Source of the DNA: Begonia masoniana
Lineage: Eukaryota; Streptophyta; Magnoliopsida; Cucurbitales; Begoniaceae
Assembly (NCBI GenBank): GCA_022432975.1
Contig: CM039509.1
Coordinates: 41,760,209 to 41,824,208, forward strand
DNA: 64,000 nt
Reading direction: 5' to 3'
Shown: positions 57,834 through 64,000 of the stretch, in pieces
Layout: each line of letters opens with the position of its first letter
How positions within the stretch are numbered: position 1 is the first letter of the stretch
The notes under the pieces: model-generated
Told to the model about the DNA's origin: nothing
Databases searched by the model: none
Seen by the model: only the letters and a program-made list of their open reading frames with translations
Translations under genes and position numbers: made by a program

Positions 57834-59469
57834 GACATCTGTATCCAGACCAACATAGGATGTGAGTTGGTGCTTAAAGATGTCAGACATGTTTCAGATA
57901 TTAGACTAAATCTAATATCAATTGGTGCTATTGATGAGGCTGGCTACAAAAGCAAGTTTGATGTTGGTAATGGGAGCTCAGCAAAGGTTCGCTAATCATA
58001 GTGAAATTGATCAAAGAGTCTAGCTTGTATGTGACTCAAGTGACTGTGAAGGAAGCATCCGTAAATGCTACCCAAGATGACTCGTCTATTGAGTTATGGC
58101 ACAAACGGCTTGGTCAAATGAGAGAGAAAAGACTTTGATTGCTCGGCAAAAGAGATGATTTATCATATCTCAAAGATGAACGTCTGCTAAGTTGTGTTCA
58201 TTGTTTGGCAGGAAAACAACACAGAGTTTTTTTTAGAAGAATTCTGCATCAAGGAAGCCAGACGTGTTGGAAGTTGTTTACTCAGATGTCTGTGGTCCCA
58301 TGTCAACGAAAACGTTAGGAGGTGCCCAATACATGGTCGCATTTATTGATGATTACTCAAGGAAAGTTTGGACTTATGCACTCAAGACCAAAGATGAGGT
58401 GTTTAACGTTTTCAAACAGTTTCATGCTTTCACAGAGCAATAAACTGGAAAGAAGTTAAAATGTATTCACACTGACAATGGTAGTAAATATATGAGATCA
58501 TTCGACGAATATTGCAAGATGCACAGAATCAGGCACGAAAGATCTGTTCCAAAGACTCCGCAACAAAATGGCGTTGCAGAAAGAATGAACAGAACCATCG
58601 TGGAGAAGATAAAGTGCATGTTATCACATTCAAAACTTCCCAAAATATTATGGGGAGAAGCAATGAATACTGCAGTAAACGTCATCAACTTGTCTCCATC
58701 AACACCTCTGAGTGGAGAAGTGCCAAACAGACTATGGACAGAAAAAAAAAAAACATGTCTCTTATAAACATCTAAATATGTTTGGATACAGAGCATTTAT
58801 CTATATTCCTAAAGATGAGAAGTCCAAGCTAGACAGCAAAGCTGAGGAATGCATATTCCTCGGATACAGAAGTGATGCATTCCAATAAAGACATTGGGAT
58901 CCGATTGACAAAAAGATTGTCAAAAGCCGAGATGTTGTCTTCTTTGAAGATCAGACAATTGAAGACAAAAATAAAGATATGGAGATCACTGATGAACATC
59001 TAGTAAAAGTTGATTAGGTAAAATCAACTTTTGACGGGGAAGATGTTGGAGAATCTAGTGATCAAGCAACTGTAAATGTTGACCAAAGAGAAATAGAGAT
59101 TTCTCCTACATCAGTCGCAGAACCAGAGAGTTAAGGAGGTTAACAAGAGATCGTCGACCATCAAGAAAATACTCTGTGAACGAGTATGTGATGATCATTG
59201 ACGGCGATGAACCTGAGTGCTATAAGGAAGCTATGAAGTATCAACAAAAGAATAACTGATTGGATGCGAGGCAATATGAGATGAGATTATTGCATGAGAA
59301 CCATATTTATAAGTTGGTTCAGCTTCCAAACTGGAGAAAGGCACTCAAGAACAAATTGGTATACAGACTCAAAGACGAAAATTCACAACAAAAGTATAAG
59401 GCACGACTGGTCGTAAAAGACTTTGAACAGAAGAAAAGAGTTGACTTTGAGGAAATTTTTTCACCGTAG
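57834..59469 (+). pseudogene. Copia integrase and start of reverse transcriptase
   Basis: The integrase core is visible in pieces: YSDVCGPMSTKTLGGAQYM, then HTDNGSKYMRSFDEYC and TPQQNGVAERMNRTIVEKIK (the D,D,E triad region), and LGYRSD-type sequence near 58860. The RT begins with LVYRLKDENSQQKYKARLVV and stops at FEEIFSP, where the next element is inserted. Several stops interrupt the frame. Confidence 0.85.
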
Positions 59470-60791
59470 TGAAAATATTGTTAACTTAAAATATGTTTTA
59501 AGTATAATTATGTTTTTGATGATTATGATTAATATGAAATATATAAATATAAAATGATGAAAATTAGCAATGAATGATATTTATAATTATGAATGTGAAT
59601 CGTGGTAGTATCTGTTTGGGAATACCCTTTAAAAAGGGTATTACGTTTTCTAATGATTTTGGTTAAGTGTTGGTAGTCGAGTTTGGATCATGCAAAATGG
59701 TAAAGGAACATCGACCGAATCAAAGCAGACTTGAAGATCATCGACAAGAAATATCAACTGAACAACACAAAGTCAACCGATGGCAGAACCAATAGATTAT
59801 CGACCGAAGTCGTCCTTAGGAATTACGTTGTCTAGACTTAGAAGACAACAAAAAGCTTTGTCGTCCAGATTCTAAAGTCATCCAAAATCAACGTCGTCTA
59901 GACTAGAAGACAACAGAAAGCTTTGTCGTCCAGATTCTAAAGTCATCTGAAATCAACGTCGTCCAGACTTATAAGACAACAAAAAGCTTTGTCGTCCAGA
60001 CTTAGAGTCATCCGAAAACAACGTCGACCAAATACTAAAGACAGAAGTCTACCAAGAATAACATCAACCGAATCAAGACTTCTTCCAACTAGACAACATC
60101 ATCTGAATCACGAAGTCGTCCAAAGTACTCGTCCGACGCGTAATCGTCCAAAGGGAGAACGTCCAGAGTCTTGACGACCAGAATATTAATGACCGAATTA
60201 AATGTTGACCAAAACAGACTCCAACGACTATATTTTTGCACAACGGTAACACTTTAGTACGGAAACAAGGAGCCTCATAAATGAGAAGCAAATCATGGAC
60301 ACGAGTATAAATAGAAGAATCTTGCTCGAGACAAAGACTTTTTGCTGATTGGAAAAACTTTCTCTGAACTCTCGCAAGCTCACAAGCCTGTAATTTTCTT
60401 CTATTCTCTGCACCTCTCTAGATCAAAAACTTGAGATTCTATTTTGAGAGAGTGTAGTTCAGTGCTACATTGATCATCTTGTAATCGAAGTGTAAAGGCA
60501 GCGATTGATGCCCGTCAAGATCAATCAAAGTGTAAAAGGCAGTTGATTAGCGCCCGTGAAGTCCAATCAAGTTTTCTCATGGAAGAGAAGTACTGAATCT
60601 TCAAAGGAGAAATCCTTGAATCGTTGACGTAGGCAAGGTTAGCCGAACCACGTAAAAATCACGGTGTTATCTCTCTCTCTCTCTCTCTGTTACAATAATT
60701 TAAGTAATTTATATTGTAGTAAGTAAACTAGATTAGAAGAGAAAAATCTAATTCACCCCCCCCTCCCTCCCTAGACAATAACGGTCCTACA
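59470..60791 (+). repeat. 5' LTR of the SIRE-like element (1322 bp)
   Basis: Starts TGAAAATATTG and ends GGTCCTACA immediately before ATTGGTATCAGAGC. A (CT)n run lies at 60669-60688. Confidence 0.85.
59818..60035 (+). repeat. Tandem repeats of about 63 bp in the SIRE-like LTR
   Basis: Three to four imperfect units, each containing AAGCTTTGTCGTCCAGA, a TAAAGTCATC-type segment and an ACGTCGTC segment. Repeats of this kind in the upstream part of an LTR often carry promoter elements. Confidence 0.8.
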
Positions 60792-60793
60792 AT

Positions 60794-60805
60794 TGGTATC
60801 AGAGC
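60794..60805 (+). promoter_or_regulatory. Primer-binding site, initiator tRNA-Met
   Basis: TGGTATCAGAGC starts two bases after the LTR, the standard plant copia primer-binding site. Confidence 0.88.
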
Positions 60806-60856
60806 TAGGTTAATATTTGTCTAATTGTGATTAAAAGAATACTTACATATCTAGTA

Positions 60857-62410
60857 ATGGCATTCAACACAAACACTTCACATGTAGAAGGCCAATCTAT
60901 TACTAGACCTCCATTCTTTGATGGAAATGATTATGTTTATTGGAAGTTTAGGATGAGAATTTTTGTTCAAGCTAAGGATTATGATTTATGAAATATCATA
61001 AAAAATTGACCATTTAGAGCTATGAAAACTGAGAATGAGAATAGTGTTCCTAAGGCCCTTCATAAATTAACTAAATCCGATAAGAAAAATTTGAGTTTAA
61101 ATACTAAGGCAATTAACACCCTATACTGTGCAGTGAACAGAGACGAGTTTAACAGAGTTCAAGGGTATGATAGTGCACAAGAAATATGGCATTTACTTGA
61201 AATTACACACGAAGGAACAAATCAAGTAAAAGAAAGTAAAATGAGTATGTTAGTACATGAGTATGAACTATTTACCATGATAAAGGATGAATAAATTAGT
61301 TTTATGTTTACTCGTTTTACTAACATTACTAATGGTTTAAAAGTGCTTGGTAGAGTGTATCCAAATGAAGAACTTGTCAGAAAAATTCTGAGATGTCTAC
61401 CAAGAGCCTGGCAACCAAAAGTGACAGCTATACATGAGACTAGAGATCTCAAGGTTCTCAAGCTAGAAGAACTCATTGGCTCTCTAATGACTCATGAGAT
61501 AACCATGAGAGCTAATGACAAGGAATATCTCAAGGAGAAAGAGATCAACAAAAAGAGAGATATTGCACTCAAAGTCTCTTCAAGCAAACAAGAGGAATTT
61601 GAGGAAGAAGATGATGATGAGGATATCGCTCTCATCACGAGAAGGTTTAGCAAATTCCTCCAACGGAAAAGAATGAATGGGAGGAAATTCTCAAAGGAAG
61701 AAAAGCCTCAAAAGGATAAGGAGATTACATGTTTTGAATGCGGGAAACAAGGACACATCAAGGCCGAATGTCCTCAAACTAAGAAGGGTCCCAAGCGATT
61801 CAAGAAGAGAGCCATGAAAGCTACATTGGATGACAGTGAAAGTAACACTTCTTCAGGAGATGAGGAAGTTGTCAATCTTTGCTTCATGGCACATGAAAAT
61901 GAGGCTAGTTCCTCTTCTAGTGATAGTGAAACTGATGTTAGTGATCTAGTTGATGCATTCAATGACTTAGTTAAACAATATAGCATGCTTAAATCTAAAT
62001 ACAACTTTTTAAAGAAGAAAAATGCAAACTTGGTTGAAAAACATGCTAAATAGTGTAATGTGCATGAAAAAGAGATAAATGATCTTAAGAGTAGAAATGA
62101 GAATTTGAATAACATTGTTCTTAAATTTACTAACAGTAGCAAGAACTTAAACATGCTGTTAGGCAGTCATAGAGTTACATTTGATAAGGCAGGAATCGGG
62201 TATGAAGGATCTAACAAAAAGAAAGTGTATAAAAACTTTTTTGTTAAACCATCCACATGTCATACATGTAACTTAATAGGACATAAATCTTTTGTATGTC
62301 CCCTAAAATTTAGTAAATCTAGAGTAGCTCCTAAATTGCAATGGATTCCTAAGGGAACCAAACCTAACGTTAGGACCCAAAAAGTTAGGGTACCAAAGAA
62401 GACAACTTGA
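60857..62410 (+). pseudogene. SIRE-like Gag
   Basis: Starts at ATG 60857 with RPPFFDGNDYVYWKFRMRIF, the Gag start of SIRE/Maximus elements. It continues with a UBN2-type region (PRAWQPKVTAIHETRDLKVL), a zinc knuckle CFECGKQGHIKAEC, an acidic Ser-rich stretch, a coiled coil and a second knuckle-like CHTCNLIGHKSFVC. TGA/TAA/TAG codons near 60988, 61007, 61292 and 62051 break the frame; each flanking part is otherwise well preserved. Confidence 0.88.
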
Positions 62411-62425
62411 TCTTTTGTTTTGTAG

Positions 62426-64000
62426 GCTGAGGATTCTCCCATGAAGAACCAGTGGTACCTAGATAGCGGGTGCTCAAGACACATGAGGGAGACTCCTCAA
62501 AGTTTGTCGTTGTCAACAAGAAGAAAGGAAATGTCACATTCGGTGGAAATCAAAAGGGCAAAATTGTTGACATCGGCAATATAGGTAACCCTTCTAACCC
62601 CATCATTGAAAATATTTTATTAGTAGAAGGGTTAAAGCACAATTTATTAAGTATTAGTCAATTATGTGATAAAGGGTATAAAGTAGCATTCTAAATCATG
62701 TACCATTAAAGATAGCTCAAGCGGTAAAGTTTTATTCATTAACATAATCAATGTGGTCTAAGTCAATTGTATTAATGAAAAATATTTTGCCGTAAACTTA
62801 CTTGTTGATAGTTCGACTTGGCATAGAAGACTAGGACACGTAGGTATGGATACTTTAGCTAAGATTACTAAGAATAATTTAGTTAGAGAGATTCTAAAAA
62901 TATCCTTTGAGAATGATAAAGTTTGTGAAGCCTGCCAAATAGGCAAGCAAATCAAAAGTTCCTTTACATCAAAGAATGCAATTTCTACATCCAAGCCTCT
63001 ACAACTACTTCACATGGACCTTTTCGGTCCTTTAAACATTGCTAGTCTAGGAGGCAAACATTATGTCTTTGTCATTGTAGATGATTTCTCTAGATTCACT
63101 TGGGTGTTCTTTCTAAAGTCAAAGGATGAAACTTTTGATACATTCTCTAGCTTTAGAAAGAGAGTTCAAAATGAAAAGGAGCTCACCATTGTTGTTATTC
63201 GTAGTGATCATGGTGGAGAATTTGAAAATGAGCGATTTGAACTTTTGTGCCTCAAACATGGAATTGAGCACAATTTCTCATTCCTTAGAACTTCTCAACA
63301 GAATGATGTTGTTGAGAGGAAGAATAAGTCTCTTCAAGAGCTTGTTCGGACCATGCTCAATGCAAACTCCCTTCCAAAATATTTCTAGGCAGAAGCTGTT
63401 TCCATAGCTTGCTATGTACTAAATCGTGTCTCCATAAGACCGATTCTAGAGAAAACCCCCTATGAGCTATGGAACGGCAAGTCTCCTAGTGTTAAGTATT
63501 TTAGAGTTTTTGGTTGTAAATGTTTCATTTTTAACACCAAGGATAATTTAAGAAAATTCGATTCCAAGACGGATCTTAGAATATTCCTTGGATATTCATT
63601 AACCAGTAAGGCTTATAGGGTGTTCAACAAAAGAACACTAGTTGTAGAGGAATCTATGCATGTCAATTTTGATGAGACCCCTCAACCAACAATCAATGTG
63701 GATGAGGATGATATTTTAGAAAAACAATTGGATTCTCTCTCCTTAGACAAACCTGATGAAACCATTCAAGGAGAAAATTTCCTAAATCCTTCTTTAAATT
63801 CTCTAGAAATTGTCCCAGTCAAGGATGAAAATATTACTTTTCCTAGAGATTGGAAATATGTAAAAGATCATCATTTAGATGAAGTTCTAGATGATCCAAC
63901 ATTAGGAGTCAAAACTAGAGTCTCCCTTAGAAATCTTTGTGCTAATGTTGCTTTCATATCTCAAATAAAGCCTTAGAAGTTTGAAGAGGCCGAATTAGAT
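62426..64000 (+). pseudogene. SIRE-like protease and integrase (runs off window)
   Basis: The protease region has NQWYLDSGCSRHM (active-site DSG) followed by a frame change, then HNLLSISQLCDKGYKVAF. Integrase shows the pre-integrase CEACQIGKQ zinc-binding region, HMDLFGPLNIASLGGKHYVF, RSDHGGEFENERF and a core ending near LNANSLPKYF-TAG. GCKCFIFNTKDNLRKFDSKT and FLGYS-type blocks follow. The region just before RT (VSLRNLCANVAFISQIKP) ends at a stop near 63974. Confidence 0.87.

Larger units (their letters stand above)
51868..59469 (+). mobile_element. Decayed Ty1/copia retrotransposon, 5' part, with nested insertions
   Basis: In the plus direction: a 5' LTR (51868-52739), a tRNA-Met primer site, then gag, protease and integrase and the first residues of reverse transcriptase, ending at VDFEEIFSP (59463). 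The gag frame is cut at 53206 by a 4.1-kb insert and resumes at 57312 (DSY-DHLIVNLL). Several stops (TAG near 52816, TGA near 57573, TAA near 58441) and frame changes show it is dead. The rest of pol lies beyond the SIRE-like insertion that starts at 59470, outside the window. Confidence 0.88.
59470..64000 (+). mobile_element. SIRE/Maximus-like Ty1/copia retrotransposon, 5' part (continues past window)
   Basis: A 1322-bp 5' LTR (59470-60791), a tRNA-Met primer site, gag, protease and integrase follow in order. The window ends just before reverse transcriptase. The element sits inside the RT of the older copia element; the 5 bases before it are CGTAG. Stops in gag and protease (near 60988, 61292, 62051, 62692 and 63387) show it is no longer autonomous. 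Confidence 0.88.

Overview
This window is nuclear DNA from a flowering plant, probably a dicot. The evidence is intron-containing genes with GT/AG splice sites, plant-specific families (OBERON, AIR12-type DOMON, DUF3444 DnaJ, GH28 polygalacturonase), a nuclear tRNA-Leu(CAG), and many LTR retrotransposons primed by plant tRNAs. No species can be named from the sequence alone. A 100-base run of N (8811-8910) is an assembly gap.

Layout. 1-3823 is the 3' part of a gag/protease-type LTR retrotransposon. 4860-5463 is a non-autonomous hAT-like transposon with an 8-bp target duplication. 6090-26511 is the gene-rich part, mostly on the minus strand: a complete four-exon polygalacturonase, a 3'-truncated organellar threonyl-tRNA synthetase beside the gap, an AIR12-like DOMON protein (plus strand), tRNA-Leu(CAG), a two-RRM protein, the ESS-2/DGCR14 splicing-factor homologue, an OBERON PHD-finger protein and a small unknown protein. 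Three of these conserved genes each contain one small frameshift, which looks more like consensus error than decay.

27.25-51.6 kb holds a direct duplication of a full-length gene resembling plasma-membrane Ca2+-ATPases (P2B/ACA type). Nearly every catalytic signature of the P-type pump is lost in both copies. The right copy (47468-50671, 1043 residues) keeps an intact two-exon reading frame. The left copy (27669-32711) is broken by a 28-bp deletion and by a solo LTR with a 5-bp target duplication. Between the copies lies a DUF3444 DnaJ pseudogene split by a complete 7.6-kb LTR element (38277-45904) with Gag and protease remnants but no reverse transcriptase or integrase. A 3.0-kb Ty3/gypsy deletion derivative (34903-37859) lies beside it.

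51.9-64 kb is a nest of retroelements. A decayed Ty1/copia element is interrupted in gag by a 4.1-kb solo LTR that carries a 1.6-kb array of a 24-bp repeat. Its reverse-transcriptase region is interrupted by a SIRE/Maximus-like copia element that runs off the window.

Most promising observations: (1) a duplicated P-type ATPase-like pseudoenzyme with one intact copy; (2) GATCGATC-centred hairpins shared by LTRs of otherwise different families; (3) a conserved three-fold polypurine-tract-like motif in the noncoding half of the gag-only elements; (4) the two-variant 24-bp minisatellite inside an LTR.
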